NCBI GenBank assembly: GCA_023614405.1
Contig: CM042685.1
Location: forward strand, 230,805,661 to 230,869,660
DNA length: 64,000 nt
Direction: 5' to 3'
Source: Avena insularis
Lineage: Eukaryota; Streptophyta; Magnoliopsida; Poales; Poaceae
Below, piece by piece: positions 35,438 to 46,381 of this stretch. The stretch's first letter is position 1. Each line of letters starts with the position of its first letter. The notes below the pieces were generated by a model. The model saw only the letters and a list, made by a program, of their open reading frames with translations. It was not told the DNA's origin and searched no databases. The position numbers and the translations under genes are program-made.

Positions 35438-35860
35438 CTAAGCCTCGAGCACCAACGCGGAGTGACCTAGGCAAGGTATTTGTCGTGGGTGATCCGAGTG
35501 ATCGAAGGTGATGCACGACTCTGAGCCACTGAGGTACTTAGGTATGGCAGGCGGAGAGGTGATGGACAAGTTTACCTGGCGGGTGACTGTCTTCTGTATC
35601 ATATTGGATGGACGCCCCTTTTGTATCATCATGGCCCCCAATGATCGTGGGTATGGCTCTACTCCGTTGTTCTGGGATGGCGTAGTCGTAGGCTGTGCGG
35701 GTGCTCTAGGTGGCGCCGGAGGTGTGCCGTATGCAATGGCTCCTGGGGCAGGGACGAAACCCTGATTTACCACCTCACGCCGCATCTGGCCATATCCTTC
35801 ATGGAGCTTTTGGAACTCCCTGCAATCCTTAAGCAGATGGCTGGCCTTCCTCTTGCCATA
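35438..35860 (-). pseudogene. Y gag C-terminal end
   Basis: Read leftward from the U insertion at 35860, the minus strand gives YGKRKASHLLKDCREFQKLHEGYG and then a Pro-rich linker (PPAPPRAPAQPTTTP), as at the end of Tat gag where the H..DC zinc-like motif lies. The frame is open for about 140 codons. The rest of gag was displaced to the right by U and T and is not seen. Confidence 0.7.
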
Positions 35861-38800
35861 TGATGTCTGCAAGTGCACAGATAATTTGTAGCTAGTTTCG
35901 AAGTTAAGATATCGATCCCACAGGGAGCCCAAAGGAAGGTGTTTATGAATGAAGTCTCTATCACACTCAAAGTTATCACAGGTCTTCGAGTGAATTGACT
36001 GGAAGCGTTGAAATAAGAACAAAATTTTGATTAAGCTGAATGCATTTAAATAAAACTAAAATGTAAACTTTAGAAATAAAAAGCATAAAAGTAAAGAACG
36101 ATTAGATTGTTTGTTTTTTTCCCGCAGATGACAAAGCAGGCGCTGGGAGATACACTTCATGGTGATAGTGATTGTGCCAAGTGGATGAGTGATAAGTGCA
36201 ACAATTATAATTCTTATAAGTGTGTGTGTAGGCGAGCAACCCATAATCATCCGGAACTCCTCTTAGAAGATTTCATCCCAACTTCAATAACCCTACTAGT
36301 CTGTTACCAAAACCATGGTCAGTCACTAGGCAAGTAAGATCCTTTAGGTTTCTTAGCAATTAAGCTCCTTGGATCGGACTAGTGCAATAGGAACAGTGGT
36401 TCCTCGTGCTCCTCGAGTTAAACTAGTTTTCCATTGATATCCCCGTGTCACTCCGGGGGGTCGTCGGTCTACTAGCAAACAAGATATTATCTATGTATAA
36501 CAAATTATCATGTTGTTTGGGACCTTAATCGGACAACAAGCATTAGGCATCCCACATATATTCAAGAACACACAATATAATAATTAAAATCAATCACAAA
36601 TTAATGGAAAATATATAGGCACAAATCTCACCAATCCCATACATCTCCCACGCCCGAAGGAACTTACTCACACATGAGATAAGAAAGCATCATCAATATA
36701 ATTAAATAAGAGGAGTTCTTCTCAATATTACCGTGGAGATCCACAATAAGAATAGAAAATCAATCCAACACAATTCAACATAGGAAGAAACAATCTCAAA
36801 CCCTAATCTTGCAAGGTGAAGATCTCTCTCTCTCTCAAGTACAAGTAATGGCTATGGGTGTGTTGTGGCTAGGAGGTCGAAGATCGTGGAGCGAGGTGGA
36901 GAACGTCTTCTCCTTCTTCTCTGAATCTCTTATTTCTCCCTTCTGGATGGAATGGCGGATATTGTGTTATGTTTTCGCGTATGCCTCCTTCACAAAAGAT
37001 GTTCCTTTTGATAGGATGAAGGTAGTGGCAACTATACGGCCAAAACTATATGGCCAGAAAAATATTCCCGTCGTATAGTTGGTCGTTAAATCTACTGGTT
37101 GTCGTCCTTGATTGCTTCCAAAAAGAGACTTGCTTGTTTTCGCCTGAATATTGTATTTTTACTGTTGAAACCTTCTGTTGATGTTCAGAACCTGAAACAT
37201 ACACTGAAAACCAAGTTAGCTACCAAAGTATTAGCGTTAGGTAAAGCTAGAAAACCATCAAATCAAGACAAAAATCATCAAGGCAAAAATCATCAAGAAA
37301 AAACATTAAAATATCCAATCTCACAGCTATCAACTCCCTCAAGCTTAGATGTTGCTCGCCCTCGACTGACAAGAAAATAGAGAAGAATAGCGGAGATTCG
37401 AAACTGAAATAAAAGGACTTACAAGCTCGAATTAGTAAAAAATTCCTTTATTCACAATTCCTACAATCTTAAACATGATTATACAAGTATTCATAAGATT
37501 GCACTGAGTCCACTTCCTGACCACGTATACCTTGCTAGCAAATAAATTATATGCCCGAGCAAGTGTAATAGTTTAGCTACGAAAGTGAAACAAATTCTTT
37601 TGGTTTCTCTCTTTGTTGAGAGGTGAAAGACTTTTTGCTCTTGTTTCTTTAGTCAATTAAGAGTACTCAAGTTGGCACCAGAAACATTCAATTCAAGAAC
37701 AACTCATCTACTCCCACGGTAAAAAATTCAAGACTCTCAAAGCACCTTTTTCCTTTCCTTGATTTTCAAAAATTTCAGCTCTTCCATAGAGAAATTATGC
37801 CAATGTTTTTAACATGTTAATTGGGACTATGTTGCGTAATCGTGACCATGCCAATAGATAATTGTTGAGAAATAATGGGCTAGAGGAGTACTACAACTTC
37901 ACTTGGAACGTGAGACCACGAGGAAACTAAAAAATTTACTCGTCATATTATTGCAGCTACAAACGCTTACATAACTCAATAGCCGAAATCAAGTGGTTTT
38001 CCAAATTTAGATCGTTCATTGGCCAGCGGAGTTAGTAGTTCCTCATGGAGCACGACAGTGTTGTAATGACATGAGTAAAGCAATATCTTAATTTAATTAT
38101 TAGAAAAACAGTGGCATAATCTCTACTACTTCAATGCATCGATTTTATCAAACAATTTAATTCAAAAGTGCTATCAAGTCGATTACATTAAGCTCAATGG
38201 GGTTGAGCAGTTTCTAAAATCAAATCCTTTGGGCTAAACATGGACTCAAGTCATCTTTTGGATGTTTTTTCTTGTTGTAAAAATGTTAGAAATATTTTAA
38301 CCAAGTTCATTGCTCATTATTTCAAAACTAAAAAAGGAGACACTAGCAAAGGAATAGAATTTATAAGATAACAAGCTAAGTGGGGAGTGACTCAAGTGCA
38401 AGCAAGCAAATAGTTGCAGGGTCAATTTAAAATTGCAGAAGAGGTGATGAAAGGAATGTGATACCTCCTATTACTTGCTTCGTTCTTGTATTTGAGTTGA
38501 ACCCTACTATATTTCCCTATTGCCAAGTCACCTGAAATTGAGCAATTTGCGTGAGAGATAAAGAAACAAATTTGCAATAGAAGTTACAACTAATTTTTTT
38601 GTGTTTTTGATTTATGCAAAACTAAAAGTAAACATGCAATTTTTAAAGAAGTAAAATAAATAAAAACAAGAAGTAAAAATATGAATGCAAAGTTTGGAGG
38701 TTTTCAAACCTCCCCCAAGCTTGGGCTGTTACCAGGCTTAGTTATTGTCGTCATTCAGCAGCTGGTACGGGTACTGCTGGTAGTAGTTGGGGAAGTTGGT

Positions 38801-39143
38801 CATGAAGTGACTAAAGTTGTTAGTGAGGGAACTAACATCCTCATTCACTCCCTAAAGAGTATGGTGTATCTCCCCAATGCGCTGGTTGAGCTACAGAAAT
38901 TCTTGATAGGGGACGTCGTTGAACCCCTGCTACTGTTGCTGCTGATGGGGCCATGGGTTCCAGGGTCCTTCATGTTGCTGCTGCTATCCTTCCCAAGTAG
39001 GATTGTGCCGCTCTTGCTCCTGCTCATCCTGCTGCTCTCCTTCTTCATCCTCTTCGGGGTCAGGCTGGAGCTCAGCCATGATCTCCCTCACTTGGTCTTG
39101 GGTGAGGATCTAGTTGTTCTTCCCCATAATCGAGAAAGCTTGT
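35861..39143 (-). mobile_element. Element U: Athila-like or unclassified Gypsy remnant in Y gag
   Basis: The left border is sharp: Y gag stops at 35860 and TGATGTCTGCAAGTGC begins, with CCATA (35856-35860) as a possible target duplication. Blocks such as CCCTCAAGCTTAGATGTTGC (37336) and CCTCCCCCAAGCTTGGG (38707) are typical of the 3' non-coding region of grass Athila-type elements read in reverse. Coding remains only at 38681-39143. The right border is set by the insertion of T at 39144. I cannot separate LTR from internal region here, so the exact class is uncertain. Confidence 0.5.
38681..39143 (-). pseudogene. Gln/Pro-rich coding tail in U
   Basis: The minus strand in shifting frames reads EGPWNPWPHQQQQQGFNDVP, NQRIGEIHHTL, VNEDVSSLTNNFSHFMTNFP and ends in PKLGGGLKTS. 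This Gln- and Trp-rich composition occurs in the accessory or gag-tail proteins of Athila-like elements. No catalytic motif is present. Family assignment is by resemblance only. Confidence 0.45.
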
Positions 39144-39572
39144 TGAAAGGACTATGTTTTCCCTTGATATTTTTGCTGATGATGACAATCCCACTTGTGA
39201 TCTAACCTTCTTGAGTTTTAGGTTAATTGTTTTTGATGGATCTTATAGAGTGTGTGGATGCTCTTCTTGGAATCTTGTGAAGACGGTGGTCTTTCGTTTT
39301 TCTCTTTCTCTCATTTTATTGATTCAGATCGTCATACTATCAAGAGGGGATCCACCTCGGAAGGCTATGGGGAATCATATGTTATTGCACAAACAATATT
39401 TGCACCGCCACAACCATCCTATTCATCAGCGAGAGAGCGTGTTTCTGATCAGTTGGAGCACTTTTTTCTGATCGGAACTTCCGGCCAAGAGCCGGAAGTT
39501 CCGCTCAGGGTGCTCTGTGGGTTGGGTCAGGGATTATTTCCGGTCCAACTTCTGATGGAAGTTCCGGCCAGA
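39144..39572 (+). repeat. 5' LTR of T, first part
   Basis: The start TGAAAGGACTATG is the inverted counterpart of the LTR end GGAACTTTCA at 45200-45209. CTTGT just before it should be the target duplication. The part ends inside the ACTTCCGG motif array at the solo-LTR insertion; the sequence resumes at 44043. Confidence 0.75.
39463..39572. repeat. ACTTCCGG/CCGGAAGT palindromic motif cluster, left part
   Basis: The stretch holds at least four copies of GGAACTTCC or GGAAGTTCC in both orientations, including CGGAACTTCCGG followed within 20 bp by CCGGAAGTTCCG. The cluster continues at 44085-44440 after the solo LTR. In Sireviruses such palindromic arrays lie in the LTR upstream of the promoter. 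Confidence 0.8.
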
Positions 39573-42500
39573 TGTCACATCCCAAAAAAATTCAAATTTT
39601 GAAATGTGAAAAATAAATAAACAAAATAAATAATGGTTGAAATTTAGGGTGAAAAGAAACTTTTTGCTTCTAAATAGAAACACCAAAACCCTTCTTGAAC
39701 AAATTTGAATAAAATGGAATCGAAAAAATTTCAATCAAGTGACATGCATTCATTAATGAATGTATCTTGAAATTTAAGACTTGGGAAAATAAACCAAAAT
39801 CCTAAAACCCTAATGGAAGAAAATCATTCCCAAGATCTCTCAAGGACTATGGATTTGATCCATATAAAAATCTATCAACAAACAATTATAAATGATCAAA
39901 AAATATAAATAAAGATATTATAAAACCATAGAAATTGGTTTCATTCAATTTGGAGCCATGGATAAAAACTTATGAATATAACAAGATAAAAGGAAATAAT
40001 TTCCAAAGCTAATAAAGATCCTATCTAAAATCCGTACCAAATTGTGATCAAAATAATCCTAAAAGGATTTAAAAAAGATAAACAAATATTAAATAAAATT
40101 ATACAAATTGGAATCACCAATTTTGGATCTATAAATAAAAAGATATGGATTTTATAAGGAAAAGAAAGAAATAAATAAGGAATATTTAAAATCCAAATTA
40201 AATCTTGGCCAAATCCATAAACAAATGAAAGTTATTGAATAATAAAAAGGATAAAATAAGTATTTAAATAAAATCATAAGGACTAAACAATATCCAATTT
40301 TATTTAAATAAAGACAAATAGCCTAAACTAAATAATAAGAAAATTATTTAAAAGATAATTTAAATTTTGAATTAAATCCATAAGCAAATGGAATAAAGAT
40401 AATCCAAATAAAATAAAGGGATAAATAATATTCAAAATAAAATTATATGGCATTAACCAAATTCAATTCTATTTGAATAAAGACAAAATCCCTAATATAA
40501 AGGATTAATTAAATCATGAAAAAAAATGGAATTTGCCCAAGTGGAATAAAAGATACTTAATTAACTTAAAAATATTAAAAGAAAATTATTTGAATAAATA
40601 ATATGGATTGGAACCATATTTAAATCTTATTTAAATAAATACAAATGTCTAAATTAAATAAATAACAAACCATATGAGAATATAAGAAATATTCTAAAAT
40701 GGAATATTTAAATACATTATTAATTAAGAATAAAACCTACTGAAAAATGTTTGGTAAAAATTGGAATTCAAATAGAAGTTTGAAAATATATTTAAAATCT
40801 TATTTAAATAAAGACAAGTGTCTAAATTAAATAAATAATAAACCATAAAGAGAATAAAAAGAATATTCTAAATTGGACTTTAGAATATATTAATAAACAG
40901 TATTAAAACATACGGAATATTTGGAAAAGGTTTGAATAAGCAATTTGAATTCAAATGGGTGTTTGAATTTGAAAACAGAAAAATAGAAATAGAAAAAGGA
41001 AAAAGAATTAGAAGAAAAAAATGAAAACAAGCAGCCCACTAACCTACCTAGCCAACAGGCCCATCTGACCCAACTTGCAGCCCACCTTCCTCTCCCCGCG
41101 AGATTCCTTATCTCACCTGTAGATCGACCCACACATCCATTGGTGATCTGACCCCACCGTACCCCCTCCCACTCGCTGACGAAACGACCCCACCCGCAGC
41201 ACATGGTCGCCTTTGACCTCCAGCTAGAGAAGCACATCGCGCATCTGTTACCAGCGCTTGATTCTCGGCCTAAATTTGCTCTAACGCGATCTTAATTACA
41301 AAATCCGCCAGGTCCCTCTTAATTTCCTCTAGATCCTCCTCATTTCCCCTCAACAACCACCGCTAATGAGCCACTGGGCACCTCGAATTCGAGCTCAACC
41401 TCTCGCCGACTCCGACAAAATCTAGCGCCAAATTCAGGTGAAAAGGACACACCCGCACCTACATTTCTCTGTTGAATCTCCCTAGTTTTCTGTCGCGCGT
41501 CTCCCTGACTCCTTGGTTTAGTTTCTTGAGCCCCAGGCGTTCGACATTGACATCATTTGCAAGCGCCGTCGCAAGCGCAACTCTGGCCACCCCTAGGAAC
41601 CGCTCCAAGAAGCAAATATCCACCGCTCCAACACCATCGACTTCATCCAGATCTGTTGTGCATCGTCTTTGTCTCCACCGTCTTCGGGAACCACCGGAAC
41701 GTCGCCTTCTTCCACATCCCGATCTTCACCGCCGTCCTCACCATCGCTGGTGACCTAACCTGCAAGGCGAGCCAACACCCTCTGTTCCTTACCCTTCGAT
41801 CTTACTTCGACAAACACGATTAGAACTAGCCAAGCCTAGCTGAGCCACGCGCCGTGAGCCAAGCCACCAGCCTAGCTCGAGCCTTGATGAATCTGCACCG
41901 TTCGTTTTATGTAAATCGTACGACCCACACCAGCTATCCACACTAAACCGGTATCGACCAATAAAAATCGGCCACGTTGCCTGTCACGATGGAAATAAGG
42001 GTTTTCTAATTACAAAATAAACAGAATTAGTTGCCAACTTCAAAAATTCATATATAATCAACCATAAGTCCAAATATAACAAATAATATGTCCCTGGATT
42101 CATACAAATGTGAACTTTGCAACCATGCCCTTTGTTTAGTGTTTTGCTTCTGTAAAAGTAGATGTTTTTGCAGAAACATTATTAGGCCTATTTTGTGTAT
42201 AAAATTTATTCTAAAAATGATTTTAGGGTAAAATCTTTTATAAATGATTTGTTTTGAACCTACTAATCATAAAAACCAACTTTTAGATTTAAAAACATAT
42301 TTTGTGACACTAAAGAGTTATTCCTTTGAATAAAAAGCATTTATAGTAAAATAAAAATGTTACTTTGATTTAAAAATGGTTTTTGAGTGAAACCTTCTGA
42401 AAATGGATTTACTTTAAAACACTTTGACCATAAACACTAACATTTGTGTTCAAGAATATATGTGTAAAACACTAGAAATTATTACTTTGATTTAACTCAT

Positions 42501-44042
42501 TTCTAGCAAAACAAAAATGATTTAAATGGCCATTTTCACTAACTTAATTTTAAATGGTTTTGCCACTTTTATAAATGACCAATATGTGTTTAAAATGTTT
42601 ATAGCCTATTAGAAACCAGTTTTCCAATAAAACAATCTTTTGCATGCTTGCATGCATTGTTTTCTTTTCTTTATTGTATGTCGTGAATTGTTTGAATGCT
42701 AGATTGAATCTGTGCCTTGCTTGATTGAATTGTAGTGAACTTTGAAGAGTGTGACTATTGCAAGATCAAGGAGTGAACCTATATTCTCTACCAAAAAGGA
42801 AAGTGGTGCTTCATACATTTTGTCCTAATATTTTCACTGTGCATTAGTGATATTTCTAAGTAGGACTTGCATGAAATTTTCTATGTGTTAACTATGCCAT
42901 GGGAAATCCTAGTAGATGATGCCTTAGTAGAATTTTCCCTAAGTTAAGATTCCTACTACTATCATGCTTAGCCTAGCTAGTAGAAAACAAGGGTGGATTA
43001 TATTCATGCTATGAAATCTTTCTAAGTCTATGACTTGTGTTTTGTTTAATAAAACAACTATGTGAATGAATCACCTAGGTGGAATGGTGTGAATGTGTTA
43101 TGTTGAGTGGTTACACAGGTCCCCATATTTATGGCCTACCCTAGTGTATCTCACTTGTGGAAAGCCACCCAGGAACAAAGAGATTTGAGATGCCAAATGT
43201 TAAGAAGCTTCTAGTGCAGCCACATGGCAATATGGGCTCTGTCTGGACCATATAGGTTGCAATAACTTAGCCAAATGGATAGTTGGTGGTAGGGGGTGAT
43301 AGGTTTGGAGCGCGTCCATTTTGGTCTAAGGGAAGGCTTCTGAAAGATCTTGCCTCGATGCATGTCGAGTCTTGTGGGGAAAGTTCACCACCTCTCGAGA
43401 GAGTAAAATCTAAGTACTTAGATGTGTCCCCGGCAATGGACAATTTGAGCATCAAGACATGGAAGCTATCAAGGATCTCCTCATCCCAATTTCTAAGTTA
43501 AAAGCTTGTGGTTGAACAAGGGTTAAAGGATCCCCAATGTCTATTGGTAGATGCCTTGGGTGATTTTGACAAACAAAAACTTAGTGTTTTCAAATGATAA
43601 GGAAAATCTATTTTGACCAAAGCAAGCCTAATCTCCACTTAGCCAAATGCATATATATGATAGATACCACTATTCTACCATAGTATCACTTGACAATACA
43701 ATTCAAATGTATTGACCCTTGTGGCTGTAACTTATTATGTTGCACGTTTGTTTGATGTTAGTGAAGTGTGTTGAATAGGATTACAAGTCTACAACCAACA
43801 TGATTGCCTGTGGCACTTTGAAGATGAAGGACTCCATGCTATATAGATATTCTGCTGCATTGTAATAAGATAGCCAAATGAGCTATGTAAGATGTAATGA
43901 ATTATTTTATTCCTGGTTATAAAGTTGTATTATGACCTTTGTTTCTTGATATTACATCTTAAACTGTGGATGCTAGCTATTGATCCAGGGACTAGCATTG
44001 TAAACACAGGGATCTCTACCTTATCAGGTTGGGACCTCTACA
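39573..44042 (+). mobile_element. Solo LTR of the X family, opposite orientation to X
   Basis: It runs from TGTCACATCCC to GACCTCTACA, 4,470 bp, flanked by a perfect 5-bp duplication CCAGA at 39568-39572 and 44043-44047. Its beginning and end match the reverse complement of the X LTRs at 18563-24965 and 26747-30690 with clear divergence, so it is an older or different subfamily copy. No gag, primer site or second LTR is present. The interval 39600-40980 is very AT-rich, 41040-41830 is GC-rich with spurious frames, and the rest is AT-rich. I see no gene in it. Confidence 0.92.
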
Positions 44043-44084
44043 CCAGAGTTCAGAACCTACTGTATGGTAATGTTCTATTTGACG

Positions 44085-44440
44085 GAACTTCCACCGGAAG
44101 TAGCACCAAAAGTTCCGGTCAGGAACTTCCTTTGCTTTTTCCACTGATACCCTGAGTGGAACTTCCGCCCAGGCATCGGAACTTCCGGTCAGGCATGTTT
44201 TGCGACCCGGTTGTTTCGCCCCTAGTTCCGCTCCAAGTTCCGCTTAGGTTCAGAATACTTATGTCTGCAAGTGTTCTATTTGACGGAACTTGGACCGGAA
44301 TTTGCCCCGGCAGTTTCCCAGAACTTCCGGTCATTCTGACTGGAACTTCCGGTCAGGTTTTGGAGCATGCGTCAACGGTCTTCGTACCGTTGGAGCAGCG
44401 CTGGGCAGAACTTTTGGCCCCTCACTGGAACTTCTGGTGA
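44085..44440. repeat. ACTTCCGG/CCGGAAGT palindromic motif cluster, main part
   Basis: About ten copies of GGAACTTCCGG-like sequence and its reverse complement lie within 350 bp, spaced 15-50 bp and slightly diverged. The array sits roughly 40-400 bp upstream of the TATA box. Confidence 0.85.
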
Positions 44441-44478
44441 GGTCGCGAACTGCCCAACAGTTCAGTTTGGAGGGGGCC

Positions 44479-44486
44479 TATTTAAG
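44479..44486 (+). promoter_or_regulatory. TATA box of the T LTR
   Basis: TATTTAAG sits just downstream of the motif array and about 730 bp before the LTR end, followed by a pyrimidine-rich leader. Confidence 0.6.
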
Positions 44487-45210
44487 GCGCCCTCCTTCTT
44501 CCTCCTACCTAACTCTTCAATTTTCTCTCTCCTCCATTAATACTAGAGCTTCACCTCACTAGATCTCTCTCCCTATCCACTCAAATCGCTTGATCTTTTG
44601 AGAGGTGGGAGAGGTGACATAGATCTACACTTCCACCAAAGAAGATTTGATTCCCCCCACCTATCCTTTGTGGATCTTGTTGCTCTTGGGTTTCTTGGAA
44701 CCCTAGACGATGTAGGGAATCCTCGGAGCTAAGGGCATGTGTTGTAAAGCTCCGTGGTGTCGTTGAGGTCCTCCAATTGAGTTGTGGAGCTTCCCCCCTC
44801 AACCTTGTTGTAAAGGTTTCGGTTGGCACCTTCAAGGTCACCGGTTAGTGGATTGTGAGGCCTCCTTTGTGGGGGAGCTCACCGGAGAATAAGGTGAGGC
44901 CTTTGTGGCGCTCGGGTGACCTTGTGTGGACACGACACCTCTCCAACGTAGACGTAGCTTACTTGGAAGTGAACTACGGGAATTACATCTCTGTGTCCCC
45001 GCTCCGGTTATCTCGTTCCTTACCTTTACTACTTTCTCTTGACCGTTCTTGTGCTTGTCGTTAGTTCTCTAGCATATAGGTTATTCACCTAGTTGCATAT
45101 CTAGAGAACTTATCTTCTTGCCAAGCCTAAAATTGAGTAACAAATTAAAAATTGGTAGTCGCCTATTACCCCCCCCCCCCCTCTAGTCGATTCAAAGTCG
45201 GAACTTTCAA

Positions 45211-45225
45211 TTGGTATCAGAGCCA
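45211..45225 (+). promoter_or_regulatory. Primer binding site of T (tRNA-iMet type)
   Basis: TTGGTATCAGAGCCA lies one base after the LTR end. TGGTATCAGAG is complementary to the 3' end of initiator methionine tRNA. Confidence 0.88.
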
Positions 45226-45260
45226 AGGCTCTTATTTCGGGATTTACCGCCTAAGAGACG

Positions 45261-45459
45261 ATGGCCGACGAAGGGGTAGTGAGAATGAAAAATCCAAGAA
45301 CTTAGCCACCATAGATGACCTCAAGAAATTGGAGACATCCATGATGGCCAAGTTTTAGGAAATGATGACTATTTTGCAGTCTCTCAAGCCAAACCCCATG
45401 GTTCCTCTTGCCACACCCCAAACCACCGAGCTTCCTCCCACCATTCCCGTGACCGCCCC
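45261..45459 (+). pseudogene. T gag, N-terminal piece
   Basis: The ATG at 45261 starts MADEG; a frameshift soon after moves the family-like sequence NEKSKNLATIDDLKKLETSMMAKF to another frame. A TAG then stands where a Gln codon is expected, followed by EMMTILQSLKPNPMVPL and TIPVTAPK. Element S cuts the frame right after this Pro-Lys; it continues at 58088 with NPAAITTHLG. No catalytic role; it is the start of the structural gag protein. Confidence 0.8.
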
Positions 45460-45464
45460 CAAGG

Positions 45465-45991
45465 TGTCATGGTATTGCCGACGAGTACGCCATGGAGGGG
45501 TCCTCATAGAGCGTGTTTAGAGATGTGGGGTAAGGCAAAAGGTAGGCGGATACGAGGTAACACAGTTTACCCAGGTTCAGATCCCACGACGGTGGCGGAA
45601 TCCTACTCCTGCTATAAATCACTATAATGGAAATACGCCGAGTTACATGGACCGGTTCGCTGTCCGCGATATGATTTGTTCTATCTGATTGTTCTAAAGG
45701 CTCCCATAGGTCCACCTTATATAGTTGCCAGATCCTAGGGTTACAGGCAAAGTCCTAGCCGGATAGGTTACAGAGTCCTACACGGTACACAACTAGTCTA
45801 ACGTGTCTTGCACTCGAAGGCTCCGGGAACGCTGGTGACTCCTCCATAGCCTTCCTTTATCCGGCATGGGCCTCCCTTCTGGATCCATCTAACTGGTCCG
45901 CCCAGTAGGCCATGGGCCTTGCTACCAACTGTGGGCCGCCCGGGTTATCCGGATTAGAGACATGCTATGGTGATACCCATTTAGCATATCC
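45465..45991 (-). repeat. 3' LTR of S
   Basis: On the plus strand it begins TGTCATGG and can be aligned to the other LTR without gaps as far as TTAGCATATCC at 45991. The last six bases expected (CCAACA) and a polypurine tract are missing; the sequence continues GTCCAAGCC instead. A minus-strand TATA box (TATATAAG) lies at 45716-45723. Confidence 0.9.
45716..45723 (-). promoter_or_regulatory. TATA box in S 3' LTR (partner 57801-57808)
   Basis: The minus strand reads TATATAAG in both LTR copies. In the right (5') LTR it would drive the pol transcript. Confidence 0.6.
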
Positions 45992-46381
45992 GTCCAAGCC
46001 AGAATCTTCAGATGGGATGGTTCACCTGCCTGTGTTAGTAGAGCAACATACCATAGGTCAGCAACACCTCGTAACTCACACATGTAGAGAACGCAATCAT
46101 AGCCGTTTTTCCCGCGCGAAGGATGCGAAACGTTGGCGGCGGAGGTGGGAACGTGGCGAAATTTCCGCGCACGCGCTGTCCACGCAGCAATCGTTTGATC
46201 AACTTGCACGAATCTTGATGCTGAGTACTATAAATTATAACCGTGGTAATTTCTACCCTTTCACCGCATTCTTCCTCGCATCATCTTATTCCTCCAGCGA
46301 ACGCCTCCTCGAGCTCTTCGTGCGCACCGAGAAAAACCCTAGCTTTCCCCTAATCCCACAGCCACCTTTCTCCCCACACCA
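45992..46381 (+). promoter_or_regulatory. Putative promoter and leader of the S antisense ORF
   Basis: Between the 3' LTR and the antisense ORF the plus strand has a GC-rich stretch with GTTGGCGGCGG, a TATAAATT box at 46229-46236, and then a pyrimidine-rich leader (TCTTCCTCGCATC, AAAAACCCTAGC) of the kind seen in plant 5' UTRs, leading to the ATG at 46382. That layout resembles an independent gene promoter. It is inference from sequence alone. Confidence 0.5.

Larger units (their letters stand above)
18264..35860 (-). mobile_element. Element Y: Tat-lineage Gypsy, minus strand, in five pieces
   Basis: Y is the host into which V, X, Z and U were inserted. Its own sequence is at 18264-18562, 30691-32743, 34313-35860 and, possibly, 6025-6700. 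Reading right to left gives gag tail, protease, reverse transcriptase, RNase H, a second archaeal-type RNase H and integrase. The dual RNase H is a hallmark of the Tat clade. Reading frames rejoin across each insertion: FGVP to HSIITD across X, and GLKNAAAT to YQQ across Z. The 5' LTR and most of gag must lie to the right of U or outside the window. Confidence 0.85.
44043..45209 (+). repeat. 5' LTR of T, second part
   Basis: It continues the LTR after the solo-LTR insertion and ends GGAACTTTCA at 45209, directly before the primer site. It carries the remaining motif array (44085-44440), a TATA box at 44479 and a leader. A run of 13 C at 45169-45181 lies near the end. Without the insertion the whole LTR is about 1,596 bp. 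Confidence 0.8.

Noticed and set aside
36809..37380. Two plus-strand frames of about 90 codons in U
   Set aside because: No homology-like motifs and no continuation; the region looks like non-coding Athila-type sequence.
39463..44440. Regularly spaced short repeats resembling a CRISPR array
   Set aside because: The units are palindromic LTR motifs of uneven spacing in a plant retrotransposon; they have neither constant repeat length nor spacers.
45169..45181. Run of 13 C as a possible assembly or regulatory signal
   Set aside because: It sits near the end of the T LTR. Homopolymers of this length are prone to sequencing error and carry no other support.
45211..45225. Possible tRNA gene fragment
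   Set aside because: The match is only the 3' end complement of initiator tRNA and is the primer binding site of T.
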